Shown: in pieces, positions 14,578-22,700 of the stretch
How positions within the stretch are numbered: the stretch's first letter is position 1
Layout of the letters: each line of letters starts with the position of its first letter
Assembly: GCA_030525685.1 (NCBI GenBank)
Contig: JAUNEG010000023.1
Location: 1 to 35,276, forward strand
Direction of reading: 5' to 3'
Source: Atopobiaceae bacterium
GTDB lineage: Bacteria > Actinomycetota > Coriobacteriia > Coriobacteriales > Atopobiaceae
Length of the DNA: 35,276 bases
Position numbers and translations under genes: made by a program
Notes under the pieces: model-generated
The model's input: only the letters and a program-made list of their open reading frames with translations
Told to the model about the DNA's origin: nothing
The model's database searches: none

Positions 14578-14982
14578 TCAGCTGGCAACTGGCAACGCCT
14601 CGGGGAGGTTCTCCCACGCCGGTTCGGGAATGGCCTCCCAAGCGACCTCCTCCCAGCTTCTGACGCCTAAGAGGGGCCACACGTCGCACTTGATGTACGC
14701 CCCGTCACGCAGTTCGCGCGAGGTGAGGAAACTCAGGTCCGCAGTCGAGCCGTCGTCCCTCGCCCCCTCAAGCCTGTACTCGAAGGCCATCTCCTCGCCG
14801 AACCTCTGACGGGTATTCTCGCTGGTCGGCTCGCATTTGTTGTTGTCAACCTGGACATAATAGGTTCCGAAGTTCCAGCCGAACCTGCTGCCCAGCTCGC
14901 CGAGGGGCCCTGCGAGCACGACCAGGAACGCGGCGGCAAACAGGGCGATAGCCGCGATGACCATGGCTACGGTCCTCTTCAT
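14578..14982 (-). CDS. YxeA-like (DUF1093) secreted or membrane-anchored protein
   Basis: Start ATG 14982 (MKRTVAMV) has AAAGGA about 11 nt upstream; an ATG four codons earlier abuts that site and is unlikely. The 134-residue product has one hydrophobic N-terminal segment (about 5-28). The body has the YxeA pattern: GTYYVQVDNN, EYRLEGARDDG, and a C-terminal LRDGAYIKCDVWPLLGVRSW. YxeA proteins are often found with peptide-antibiotic ABC transporters and their two-component systems, as here. Molecular role unknown. It lies between the second permease (94 nt) and the kinase (97 nt). Confidence 0.72.
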   Translation of the reverse strand: MKRTVAMVIAAIALFAAAFLVVLAGPLGELGSRFGWNFGTYYVQVDNNKCEPTSENTRQRFGEEMAFEYRLEGARDDGSTADLSFLTSRELRDGAYIKCDVWPLLGVRSWEEVAWEAIPEPAWENLPEALPVAS

Positions 14983-15075
14983 CTCAAACGCCATCCTTTC
15001 ACTATCGGGCGTGGCAAAGCGGTTAGCTGCGAAAACCGGTGCCACCCATGCAGCCGTCTCCGTTCTCAAGCCAGC

Positions 15076-15816
15076 TCACATCGTCGCGACGACGTCCCGT
15101 CGCGAGAGCCATCGGCACGCCCACGCGATGGCGAGCGATGCGTACACGACCGAGAAGACCACGACCTGGATGACGCCGGTGGCGGACAGGTCGACGAGCT
15201 CGTTCGAGTTCATGCCGGTCTGGAGCAGGGAGTAGGGCCAGACGTTCCCGAACCCGGCGACGGTGGCGATGACACCCGACACGCCTCCCGCGAACGCTAT
15301 GCCCACCGGCGCGGCGAAGTTGCGCACCACCATGGATATGTCGAGCTGGATCGCGACGACCACGAGCGAGCCCAGGACCCCGAGCGTCACGTACTCGGCG
15401 ATGCGCGCCGCCGGGAACTCGCCGGGCACCCCGAGGGCTACGCCGCTCGCGACGTAGAACGCCAGGATTGACGCGAAGGCGAGGGCCGACATCAGCGCGC
15501 CCAAGCAGAACTTGGCGAGCACGAGGTCGCGGATGGGGACCGGCTGCACCATGAGCTCGTTCCAGTTGGAGCCCTGGTGCTCCTGGCGCCACAGGAACGA
15601 GCACCCCGCGCCGAGGAGCGCCGGGAGGAAGAAGTAGCAGACGAAAAGCGTCTGCTGGGTCCACAGGTTCGACCAGCCGGGTGTGATGACCCCGAGGTTC
15701 CCCTGGTAGTTGGCGCAGCCGATGAGGGCGGAGATGCCGGGCAGCGCCACGAACACCAGCCAGATCGGAGAGCGGCGGAGCTTCACCAGCTCCGCGCGGA
15801 CACATGAGGCGAGCAT
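15076..15816 (-). CDS. ABC transporter permease, lantibiotic-immunity type (subunit 2)
   Basis: The 246-residue protein has about six membrane helices. Its start MLASCVRAELVKLRRSPIWL is typical of ABC2-type immunity permeases (E-x2-K-x-R-R-S). A conserved cytoplasmic part EHQGSNWNELMVQPVPIRDL follows the second helix; the 'W-n-ll-p-r' region is usual for MutE/EpiE-like subunits. It starts 1 nt after the stop of the other permease. With the ATPase and that permease it would export or expel a peptide antibiotic from the membrane. Confidence 0.85.
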   Translation of the reverse strand: MLASCVRAELVKLRRSPIWLVFVALPGISALIGCANYQGNLGVITPGWSNLWTQQTLFVCYFFLPALLGAGCSFLWRQEHQGSNWNELMVQPVPIRDLVLAKFCLGALMSALAFASILAFYVASGVALGVPGEFPAARIAEYVTLGVLGSLVVVAIQLDISMVVRNFAAPVGIAFAGGVSGVIATVAGFGNVWPYSLLQTGMNSNELVDLSATGVIQVVVFSVVYASLAIAWACRWLSRRDVVATM

Positions 15817-15817
15817 G

Positions 15818-16609
15818 CTAGAGCTCCTTTCTCGCGAAGGCGCGCAGGGAGAGCGCGAACGCGGCGACGGTGACGAGGACGATGACGGCGAAGTAGCCCA
15901 CGGGCCAGGCGACGGTGCTCCAGGTGATGACCTCCGTGGCGTAGTCGTAGCTCATCCCCACCGTGGACAGGAGCCCGAAGTAGGAGCTCGGCACGAAGAC
16001 GGAGACATACGCCGGCAGGTACATGGAGAAGAGCCCCAGGAAAGACAGCGCCACGCCCACGACGAGCGGCACGAACTGGTTGGCGATGAACAGGCAGAGA
16101 CACTCAACGACCGTCGCCACGAACAGGCACACGGCAAGCGTCGAGACCCAGAGCACGAGGCTCTCGGACGCGGGAACCGACTGGAAGCCGAGGACGCCGC
16201 CGATGGCGGAGGCGCCCGCGACTTCGGCGGTCACCACCGCCGCGAGCACAAGCGCGCAGGTGAGCCACTTCGAGCAGAACAGGTCCTCCGCCCGCTCCAT
16301 CGTGAGGAGCTGCTTCCACATGTTCGCCCGGTTCTCGACGTCGCAGACGGTCGAGGCGACCACGGCGGAGAGCAGCGGGAGGAAGACCGCGTTGACCGTG
16401 GGCAGGCTGTAGAGCAGAACGCGGTAGTCCGACGTGATCTCCACCTGGCGCGCCGACTGGTACCCGAACCACAGCAGGAGCACGCCGAGCATGGCGGCGC
16501 AGATGAGCCAGAGGTGCTTGCGCTTACCCTTCTTGATCTCGAGGACGACCTGGCGCGCGATGCCGAGGTGCCGCGCGGGGGCCGTCGCCCCCTTCCCGTT
16601 GGCTGTCAT
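15818..16609 (-). CDS. ABC transporter permease, lantibiotic-immunity type (subunit 1)
   Basis: ATG 16609 overlaps the ATPase stop (ATGA) and has GGAGGAGA upstream. The 263-residue protein has a basic cytoplasmic N-terminus (LEIKKGKRKHLWL) and about six membrane helices. It has the conserved ENRANMWKQLLTMERAEDLF segment, equivalent to the EhqgstWn-l-l block of the partner. The same frame is open far upstream, antisense-like to the ATPase; that portion is not coding. It forms the second half of a heterodimeric membrane domain. Confidence 0.85.
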   Translation of the reverse strand: MTANGKGATAPARHLGIARQVVLEIKKGKRKHLWLICAAMLGVLLLWFGYQSARQVEITSDYRVLLYSLPTVNAVFLPLLSAVVASTVCDVENRANMWKQLLTMERAEDLFCSKWLTCALVLAAVVTAEVAGASAIGGVLGFQSVPASESLVLWVSTLAVCLFVATVVECLCLFIANQFVPLVVGVALSFLGLFSMYLPAYVSVFVPSSYFGLLSTVGMSYDYATEVITWSTVAWPVGYFAVIVLVTVAAFALSLRAFARKEL

Positions 16610-17637
16610 AGCGTCTCCTCCATCCCCGTGAGCGCGAGGAAGATGTCCTCGAGCGAGTCCTCGTGCTCCTCCATGCGGACGACGCCGACGCCACGCTCGG
16701 CGAGGCCCAGACTGAGGCGCGCCGCCGTGGCGTCGTCCACCGCCTTGATGCGCAGGTAGGCGGCATCGTCCGGGTCCGTCTGCGCGCCGGGCAGGAGCTC
16801 GAGCGCCCGCGCGTTGTCCGTGGTCTTGAGGCCAATCCAGTGCCGGCCGCGCGCGTGGAGTGCCGCGAGCGGACCCTGCCACACCATCCGGCCCTTGCGG
16901 ATGATCCCGACGTGGTCGGCCATCTGGTCGACCTCGGAGAGCAGGTGGCTCGACACGACGACCGTCATGTCGAACATGCGCGGCAGCTCGCGCACGAGGG
17001 CACGGATCTCGTGTATGCCCGCCGGGTCGAGGCCGTTGGTCGGCTCGTCGAGCAGGAGCAGGGGCGGCCTGCCCATGAGCGCGGCGGCGATGCCGAGGCG
17101 CTGCTTCATGCCGAGCGAGAAGTTCCCGACTCGCTTGCGGCGCACGGACGGGTCGTCGAGGCGGACGATCTTCAGCACCTCGTCGATCTCGGACTTGGGC
17201 AGTCCGCGCAGCTGCCGCACGATTTCGAGATTCTCGCGCGCTGTGAGATGCGGGTAGCAGCTCGGGCTCTCGATGAGCGATCCCACGTGCCGCAGCACCT
17301 CGAGGCGGTTCTCCGGCGTGAGGGGCGTGCCCAGGACCGTGGCCGAGCCCTCCGTGGGGTGCACGAGGCCGAGGAGCATCTTCATCGTGGTCGACTTGCC
17401 GGCCCCGTTGGGCCCGAGGAAGCCATAGACCGTGTGCTCGGGCACGGCGAGGTCCACGCTGTCGACCACGCGCGTGTCGCCGTAGCGCTTGCTGAGCCCA
17501 GTCGTGGTCACCGCCATGCGCACAGCACAATGTCCCATCGATGCCTGAGTCATGGGCTCGCAAAACCCGTGACTCTCCTGCCGAGACTTGAGCGCAACGC
17601 TCAGCCGTTCGGCAGGATATTTAACGTTGTCTGACAT
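16606..17637 (-). CDS. ABC transporter ATPase, BcrA/lantibiotic-immunity type
   Basis: The protein has Walker A GPNGAGKS (75-82), signature FSLGMKQR (173-180), Walker B LLLLDE (193-198) and H-loop His231. A C-terminal accessory region ends in EDIFLALTG, as in BcrA/MutF-type ATPases. The ATG at 17637 has AAGGAGAACCGG before it, so I keep it, giving 343 residues. Most relatives begin at the equivalent of Met41 (MAVTTTGLSKRYGD, 17517), but no ribosome site precedes that codon. The 40-residue extension is thus unusual but supported by the ribosome site. It is the first gene of the six-gene leftward run. Confidence 0.9.
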   Translation of the reverse strand: MSDNVKYPAERLSVALKSRQESHGFCEPMTQASMGHCAVRMAVTTTGLSKRYGDTRVVDSVDLAVPEHTVYGFLGPNGAGKSTTMKMLLGLVHPTEGSATVLGTPLTPENRLEVLRHVGSLIESPSCYPHLTARENLEIVRQLRGLPKSEIDEVLKIVRLDDPSVRRKRVGNFSLGMKQRLGIAAALMGRPPLLLLDEPTNGLDPAGIHEIRALVRELPRMFDMTVVVSSHLLSEVDQMADHVGIIRKGRMVWQGPLAALHARGRHWIGLKTTDNARALELLPGAQTDPDDAAYLRIKAVDDATAARLSLGLAERGVGVVRMEEHEDSLEDIFLALTGMEETL

Positions 17638-17747
17638 TCCGGTTCTCCTTTCCAGTCGATTTCAAGTACGCAATCATTCTGTCTACGGGAAAACGCTCAA
17701 TCGGAAGCGCGGAGGGAATTGACATCTCAGGGTGACAAGAGCAGAGA

Positions 17748-17775
17748 AAGGCTGTCATCTCGAGACGACAGCCTT
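17748..17775. terminator. Hairpin upstream of the ABC operon
   Basis: AAGGCTGTC (17748-17756) pairs perfectly with GACAGCCTT (17767-17775). It may end leftward transcription entering from the surface-protein genes. T tracts are weak on both strands. Confidence 0.4.
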
Positions 17776-18005
17776 CCCGTCTCAGCGAGTAAGCAGCCGA
17801 GACGCATCCCTATACCTCACGCTGAAACATGGGCGGGCGAGGCCCGGACGGCACCTTGCGTCCAACAGGCCTGGCACCTCCCCGACGACGGTTTCGCACT
17901 TCGGCAGCGAAATCGTAAGCGCCGCGCCACTTGAATAGGGCCACATAACATAAATCGGGCCCCAACCGTTAATCCCCACGGGCCCGGCTTGCCAGCATAC
18001 GAAGG

Positions 18006-18039
18006 AGCCCCGCCGAGACAACTTCGCCTCCGCGGGGCT
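18006..18039 (-). terminator. Hairpin after the small membrane-protein gene
   Basis: AGCCCCGC (18006-18013) pairs with GCGGGGCT (18032-18039). It lies 32 bp past the leftward stop at 18071 and resembles the stem beyond guaA (GGGGCTCCTT on the minus strand in both). Confidence 0.45.
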
Positions 18040-18070
18040 TCAAGCCATGACGTCTGGTCATGGCATGTGT

Positions 18071-18190
18071 CTATTCGCCTTCCCCATCAATCCGATCCGC
18101 GTTGCCCGCCGCCACGCAGCATGCGTAGGCGACGAGCGTGACCGCGGACGAGAGCACCGCGGTGACGGCGCAGACGATCACGGTCTCCAT
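18071..18190 (-). CDS. Small single-span membrane protein
   Basis: ATG 18190 has GGGGAGGGAAG upstream. The 39-residue protein begins METVIVCAVTAVLSSAVTLV and is one long hydrophobic helix with a short acidic tail (DRIDGEGE). The start lies inside the 3' end of the surface-protein gene (13-nt overlap), so the two are coupled. Short membrane proteins of this kind occur in integrative elements; function unknown. Confidence 0.55.
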   Translation of the reverse strand: METVIVCAVTAVLSSAVTLVAYACCVAAGNADRIDGEGE

Positions 18191-20634
18191 CGCTTCCCTC
18201 CCCTCACATGGGCCCTGGGGCGGCGGGATCCGGGCAGGGCCGGTCCATCCCCGGCGCGGCGGCGGGAGCCGAGCGCGATCGCCCCGCCCACGCACGCGGC
18301 CGCGTCGACCTTCCCGGCCTCCACCCTGGTGGGCTCGTCGACCATCTCGACCTTCGTCACCGGGACGCCCTCGGCGACCTCGAACCCCACGTCGGAGGCG
18401 ACGAGGTAGCCCTCAGGCGCGGCCTCCTCGTGGAGCGTGTAGGTGCCGGGCAGCAGCGTGAGCTCGTGGGGCTCCTCGCCGGAGACCCACTCTTCCACGA
18501 GCTCGCCGTCCGCGTCGTACACGCGCAGCGTCGCGCCGGGCAGCTCGTCCTCCCCGGTGACGGACTTCTTCGAGACCACGGTGCGGGGCAGGTCGTCGTT
18601 CGTGAGCGTGCCGAGGTCGACCGTCACGGCGTCTCGGTAGACCCTCACCTCGATGGGGCCGAGGAGCTGCTTGCCCTCGTTGGCCCCGCAGGGGAGCTCC
18701 TCGAGCTCGTAGGTGTCGTAGGGCAGCGCCCCCTTGGAGTCGTCGGGCCCCGACGCCCCGAACCACACGCCCGCCGAGGCGTCCCAGGAGCCGTCGGCCG
18801 CCTGGTCGTTGGCGTTGGTCGAGGCGGTGTGCGGGTTCCACGAGGCCGCCGTGCTGGCGTACCCGTTGCCGTCGGTCACGACGACGTGGGACTCGCCGGT
18901 GGTCGCGCTGGTGATGCGGAACGGCACGCCCGCCATGCGGGAGAGGTCCCCGTCCGACACCTTCACGAGCTCGAGGTCGCCGCGCCTGACCTGGTTGGCC
19001 ACCGCGCGCTCGCCCGTGAGCTCGACGACCTCGCCGTCCTCGGCGATCGAGAACGGCACCTCGGCGTCGGTGCCGAGGTAGCCCTCGGGCGCCTCCACCT
19101 CGCGCACGAGGTAGTCGCCGTAGGGCAGGGTGTCGGGCTCGGACTCCGCGGCCCCTCCCTCGGTCTCGAGCGTGAGCGCGACCTCGCCGGGCGCGACCTC
19201 CTCGCCGCCGACCGTGACGGGGTTGGCGGAGTCGTTCACGACCTCGAAGACCGCCCCGTCCACCGAGGCCCCGCCCTGGGGCGCGTTCTCGCCGGTCTCG
19301 AGGTCTCTCTTCTCGACCCTCACCCCCCCGCGCACGACGTCCTCGGCGAAGTCGGCCTCGTTCCCCACCTCCACGGCGACGTTGTCCTCGGACGACACCT
19401 TGAGCAGGAACTCCTCGCCGGAGGCGAGGTAGCCCTCCGGGGCCTTCGCCTCGGTCACCAGCAGCACGCCGAGCGGCACGCCCGGCACCTCCGTCCCGTC
19501 GGCCGCCGTCATGGAGGAGACCTCCGCGCGGCCGTCCTCGCCGGTGACCGCCACGGCGCTCATGTCGGGCTCGAGGCCCTCGAGGTCGGAGGGGTCGTCG
19601 ACCGAGTCCGGGTCCACGGCGTAGTGCTCGACGAGGAGCTCCGCGCCGGCGAGCGAGGCGCCGCCCTGGGGCGAGCCCTCCCCGGTCTCCGAGTCGTGCT
19701 TGCGGACCCCCACCGACGCCGCGGCGAGCGGCGCCTCGGGGCCGGGCGTCACGAGGACCTCGCGGCCCTCGTCCCACGTGCCGCTCCCGAGCTCGACCGT
19801 GTAGGTGCCCGGGTCGAGCGAGAAGCCCTCGGGCGCCTTGGTCTCCCTCACCGTGTAGGTGCCGCTGGGCAGGTCCGCCGTGGGGCCCGCCGCGCCCGCC
19901 TCGTCGGTGACGAGGGTGGCCACCTGCGCGCCGGCGTCGTCGCAGACCGCGTACTCCGCCCCGGCGAGGCTGTAGCTCGGGTTGCCCTCCGTGGCGGCGG
20001 GCAGCGCGGAGGACTTCTGGAGCCGGATGCGCCCCGCGTCCTCGAGGCCGCGGTACACGTCGAAGCTCGCGTAGACCTTGCCGTGGCCGCCGTTCACGCC
20101 CCACACCTCGTCGAAGCGCTTCTGGCAGGTGCCGTAGAACTCCGACCACGCGTGGTAGATCGTCTGCTCCTCCCCCGCGATCGCCGAGTGGACGGTCGAG
20201 CCCGAGGCGTCGTAGAGCACGATGATGTCGCCGGGGCGGACCGTGCCGGCGTCGAACGCCGCGTTGTAGCCCTCGGCGGAGTCCCCGTGGAACACCCAGC
20301 CGTCCTCGACGTACGCCTTGATCGCCGAGACGCCGCAGTAGCCGGGCGAGCCGCCGGGCCACCCGGTCCCGTAGACGTGGACCATCACCCAGCCGACGAA
20401 CCCCGAGCAGTCCCACCCCGAGTCGTCCTTGCCGCCCCACACGTAGGGCGTCCCCAGGCACGACTCGATCTTGGGCTTCGCCTCCTCCCAGCTGACCTGG
20501 GAGACCGCCGGGGCGTCTGCGAGGGCGGCCCTCGGCATCGAGAGGGCGGACCCGAGCGCCAGCAGCAGCGCGAGCAGCGCGACCGCGACCCGGCGCGGAA
20601 CGGCGACCGGCGGCGCCGTGCTTTCCTTTGCCAT
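18178..20634 (-). CDS. NlpC/P60 plus CnaB (SpaA-type) repeat surface protein with damaged C-terminus
   Basis: ATG 20634 follows GGAGATAGGAGGAAGC. The 818-residue protein has a signal peptide (residues 12-40, likely cleaved after ALA). An NlpC/P60-type peptidase domain follows, with Cys76 in DCSGFV and His149 in VHSAIAG. Five CnaB-like modules run from ~214 to ~770, each with a Lys near the start (LQKSS, VRKHD, VEKRD, LVKVS, VSKKS) and E-box strings such as EAPEGY. These residues form Lys-Asn isopeptide bonds in such adhesins. The sixth module stops after EAGKVDAA, and what follows (ACVGGAIALGSRRRAG) looks like the end of a membrane anchor. No LPXTG is present. I infer an internal deletion that removed the sorting signal. 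Confidence 0.85.
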   Translation of the reverse strand: MAKESTAPPVAVPRRVAVALLALLLALGSALSMPRAALADAPAVSQVSWEEAKPKIESCLGTPYVWGGKDDSGWDCSGFVGWVMVHVYGTGWPGGSPGYCGVSAIKAYVEDGWVFHGDSAEGYNAAFDAGTVRPGDIIVLYDASGSTVHSAIAGEEQTIYHAWSEFYGTCQKRFDEVWGVNGGHGKVYASFDVYRGLEDAGRIRLQKSSALPAATEGNPSYSLAGAEYAVCDDAGAQVATLVTDEAGAAGPTADLPSGTYTVRETKAPEGFSLDPGTYTVELGSGTWDEGREVLVTPGPEAPLAAASVGVRKHDSETGEGSPQGGASLAGAELLVEHYAVDPDSVDDPSDLEGLEPDMSAVAVTGEDGRAEVSSMTAADGTEVPGVPLGVLLVTEAKAPEGYLASGEEFLLKVSSEDNVAVEVGNEADFAEDVVRGGVRVEKRDLETGENAPQGGASVDGAVFEVVNDSANPVTVGGEEVAPGEVALTLETEGGAAESEPDTLPYGDYLVREVEAPEGYLGTDAEVPFSIAEDGEVVELTGERAVANQVRRGDLELVKVSDGDLSRMAGVPFRITSATTGESHVVVTDGNGYASTAASWNPHTASTNANDQAADGSWDASAGVWFGASGPDDSKGALPYDTYELEELPCGANEGKQLLGPIEVRVYRDAVTVDLGTLTNDDLPRTVVSKKSVTGEDELPGATLRVYDADGELVEEWVSGEEPHELTLLPGTYTLHEEAAPEGYLVASDVGFEVAEGVPVTKVEMVDEPTRVEAGKVDAAACVGGAIALGSRRRAGDGPALPGSRRPRAHVRGGKRWRP

Positions 20635-20642
20635 GCTTCCTC

Positions 20643-20777
20643 CTATCTCCCGCGGGCGCGGGACTCCCTGCCCGTCGGGCGCCGCGGCGTCTTCCCGCGC
20701 CGCCCGCCGGGCCCTTTCGGCTTGAACGTGAAGGGCGGCGGCCGCACCGCGGCGCGCCGCCCCCTCGGCCTCTTCAT
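20643..20777 (-). CDS. Small very basic protein upstream of the surface-protein gene
   Basis: ATG 20777 has GGAGGAAGCG upstream. The 44-residue product MKRPRGRRAAVRPPPFTFKP (first 20) is rich in Arg, Lys, Pro and Gly throughout. Its stop is 8 nt before the start of the NlpC/CnaB gene, sharing that gene's ribosome-site region. No family recognised. The spacing and ribosome site support translation; a role in nucleic-acid binding would be a guess. Confidence 0.5.
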   Translation of the reverse strand: MKRPRGRRAAVRPPPFTFKPKGPGGRRGKTPRRPTGRESRARGR

Positions 20778-20851
20778 TCGCTTCCTCCGACCTGCCGGCA
20801 TGGGAAGGGGCGACCGGAGGCCGCCCCTGAGACGTTCCCGCTGCTGTGACT

Positions 20852-20889
20852 ACCGGCCGAAAAGGGAGAGTCCCCCTCTTTCGGCCGGT
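20852..20889 (-). terminator. Hairpin downstream of parB
   Basis: ACCGGCCGAAA (20852-20862) pairs perfectly with TTTCGGCCGGT (20879-20889), 11 bp, 92 bp past the parB stop. It probably ends the parAB transcript. Confidence 0.55.
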
Positions 20890-20980
20890 CCCCTTCGCGG
20901 GAAGGGGGTGGGGTGCGGGGAGGGGGGAACCCGGGGAGGGGAGCCCCGCGCAGCCGCCGGCGGCGGGCAACGGTGCGATC

Positions 20981-21922
20981 TCACCGCTCGCACCCGCGGC
21001 GCCCCTCCTGCCTCTCGAGGAGCTCGAGCGCGCGGACGATCCGCTCCTCCATGGCCTCCCGGCTCGTGCCCGGCTTGAAGAACCGGCCGAGCTTCGCCCT
21101 CGCCATCCTGAACTGCTCCGCCTGGTTCGGCTTCTCCTCGCACATGATCGAGAGGATCACGTCCCCCGACAGCCGCCCCTCCCTGGAGAAGGAGCGCATC
21201 TTGATGGCCTGCGCGTGGGACGGGGTGCACGCCTGAGCCTCGATCGCGTACCAGAGCGCCATCTGCTCCCTCTTCGGCAGGTAGCTCAGCTCGACGGCGG
21301 GGCGCATCCCCATGCGGCCCTCGTCCACGAGGTCGAGCAGCTCGGGCAGGAGCTCCGTGAGGCGGATGTAGCGGTGGACGGTGTTCCTGCTGTCTCCCGC
21401 GGCCGACCCGATGATCTCGAGCGTCTGCCTTCCGGGCGACTTCATCCCCGACGGGGATGAGGTGAGGTCCGTCCGCCTCCCCTGGCGCTTCATGGCCTCG
21501 AGCTTCATGCGGTAGGCGAACGCCTTCTCGCTCGGGAGCACCCGCTCCCTCTGCATGTTCGCGTCCACCATGGCGACGACCGCCTCGTCCTCGCCCATGT
21601 CCCGCACTATGGCGGGGATCTCCGAGAGCCCCGCGAGCTCCGCCGCGCGCTTGCGGCGGTGGCCGCTCACGAGCTCGTATCGGCCGTCCCCCTTCGGGCG
21701 CACCACGACGGGCGTGAGCACGCCGCGCTCGGCGACGCTGGAGGCCAGGTCGGCCACCTCCTCGTCGTCGCGAACCCGGAACGGGTGGTCGGGGAACGGG
21801 TCTATGGCGCCGGGGGGGAGCTCGGAGACCCTCTCGCGCGCCGCCTCGTCCCGCTCCTCCTGCGTGGTGAACAGGTCATCGACCGACGGGAGGCTGATGG
21901 GAATCTCTCGACTTCGGGCCAA
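20981..21922 (-). CDS. parB: ParB/Spo0J-family partition protein, mobile-element type
   Basis: The start is TTG 21922, with GGGAGGTGAG upstream. The 313-residue protein has the ParB N-terminal domain: FPDHPFRVRDDEEVADLASS, then VSGHRRKRAAELAG (the CTPase C-motif region GHRR) and NMQRERVLPSEKAFAYRMKL. A DNA-binding helical domain follows (SAAGDSRNTVHRYIRL). The sequence style (LPSEKAFAYRMKLEAMKRQG) is that of plasmid and integrative-element ParB rather than chromosomal Spo0J. The C-terminus LLERQEGRRGCER ends the frame. It overlaps parA by 47 nt. It binds a centromere-like site, not identified here, and works with ParA in element maintenance. Confidence 0.88.
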   Translation of the reverse strand: MARSREIPISLPSVDDLFTTQEERDEAARERVSELPPGAIDPFPDHPFRVRDDEEVADLASSVAERGVLTPVVVRPKGDGRYELVSGHRRKRAAELAGLSEIPAIVRDMGEDEAVVAMVDANMQRERVLPSEKAFAYRMKLEAMKRQGRRTDLTSSPSGMKSPGRQTLEIIGSAAGDSRNTVHRYIRLTELLPELLDLVDEGRMGMRPAVELSYLPKREQMALWYAIEAQACTPSHAQAIKMRSFSREGRLSGDVILSIMCEEKPNQAEQFRMARAKLGRFFKPGTSREAMEERIVRALELLERQEGRRGCER

Positions 21923-22700
21923 CCCCGCTCACCTCCCTCGCGAGGCGGGCGTAGGCCCGCGCGACCTTTCCCGAGGCGTCGTAGGCGAACACGCTCTTCC
22001 CGTGGGCGCTGCTCTCGGCGGCCTTGACGGCGACGGGGACGGTGGCCTCGTACACGCGCAGGGCCTCCCCGTAGGACTCCCGGATGCTCCTCTCGACCTG
22101 GCGGGCGAGGTTGGTGCGCGCGTCGACGAGCGTGAGCAGGACGCCCTCGATGCGGAGGGAGGGGTTGATGTGCCGCCGCACGCGGCCCACGGTCTTGACG
22201 AGCTGGGTCATCCCCTTCGCCGGGAGGTACTGGGCCTGCACCGGGACGACCACCCCGTCCGCCGCCGTGAGCGCGTTGATGGTCATCATCCCGAGCGACG
22301 GCGGGCAGTCGATGATCGCGAAGTCGTAGCCGCGCTTCGCGCGGTCGAGCCACGAGCGCATGGCGTGCTCGCGGCTCATGGCGTTCACGAGCGCCACCTC
22401 GGTCCCCGAGAGCTCGATGTTGGCGGGCATCAGGTCCACGCCCTCCGCGTGGCTCAGGATGCCCGCGCGGCAGGGGAACGGCTCGTCGAGGACCGCGCGC
22501 TCGAGATGGGTGGCGAGCGTCACCTCGAGCTCGTCCGGGTTCCACCCGAGCGAGGTGGTGAGGTCCCCCTGCGGGTCCGCGTCGACGAGCAGGACGCGCC
22601 TGCCGCGCATCGCGAGGGCGACGCCCAGGCTCGCGGCCGTCGTGGTCTTGCCCGTCCCTCCCTTCTGGTTCGCTATCGCCAGGACCTTGCACGGGCACAT
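21876..22700 (-). CDS. parA: ParA/Soj-family partition ATPase
   Basis: The 274-residue protein starts at ATG 22700 (MCPCKVLAIANQKGG) with GGAAGG upstream. The deviant Walker A is KGGTGKTT (13-20), followed by VLLVDADPQG (A' region), DFAIIDCPPSLGMMTINAL (Walker B) and a typical C-terminal helix. The frame is open farther upstream; an ATG at 22931 with AAGGAGG would add 77 residues of low-complexity basic sequence, unusual for ParA and not adopted. ParA dimerises on DNA with ATP and drives segregation of the parB-bound element. It overlaps parB. Confidence 0.9.
   Translation of the reverse strand: MCPCKVLAIANQKGGTGKTTTAASLGVALAMRGRRVLLVDADPQGDLTTSLGWNPDELEVTLATHLERAVLDEPFPCRAGILSHAEGVDLMPANIELSGTEVALVNAMSREHAMRSWLDRAKRGYDFAIIDCPPSLGMMTINALTAADGVVVPVQAQYLPAKGMTQLVKTVGRVRRHINPSLRIEGVLLTLVDARTNLARQVERSIRESYGEALRVYEATVPVAVKAAESSAHGKSVFAYDASGKVARAYARLAREVSGVGPKSRDSHQPPVGR

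Larger units (their letters stand above)
17638..18070. other. Intergenic stretch with two hairpins
   Basis: No convincing gene is visible. On the minus strand a TTGAGC-type -35 in the 17690s could belong to a promoter of the ABC operon, with no clear -10. Two hairpins are listed separately. This stretch divides the transporter operon from the surface-protein region. Confidence 0.4.

Noticed and set aside
15818..17563. A 581-codon leftward protein covering the ATPase and permease regions
   Set aside because: Only its last 263 codons are the permease; the rest is an out-of-frame reading of the ATPase gene.
17782..18021. A 79-codon leftward ORF between the ABC operon and surface-protein genes
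   Set aside because: No ribosome site and no protein-like pattern, and it covers a hairpin.
18208..21078. A 956-codon rightward open frame opposite the surface-protein gene
   Set aside because: It is a shadow of the leftward NlpC/CnaB gene in GC-rich DNA; no domain, no ribosome site, biased Arg/Gly/Val/Leu composition.
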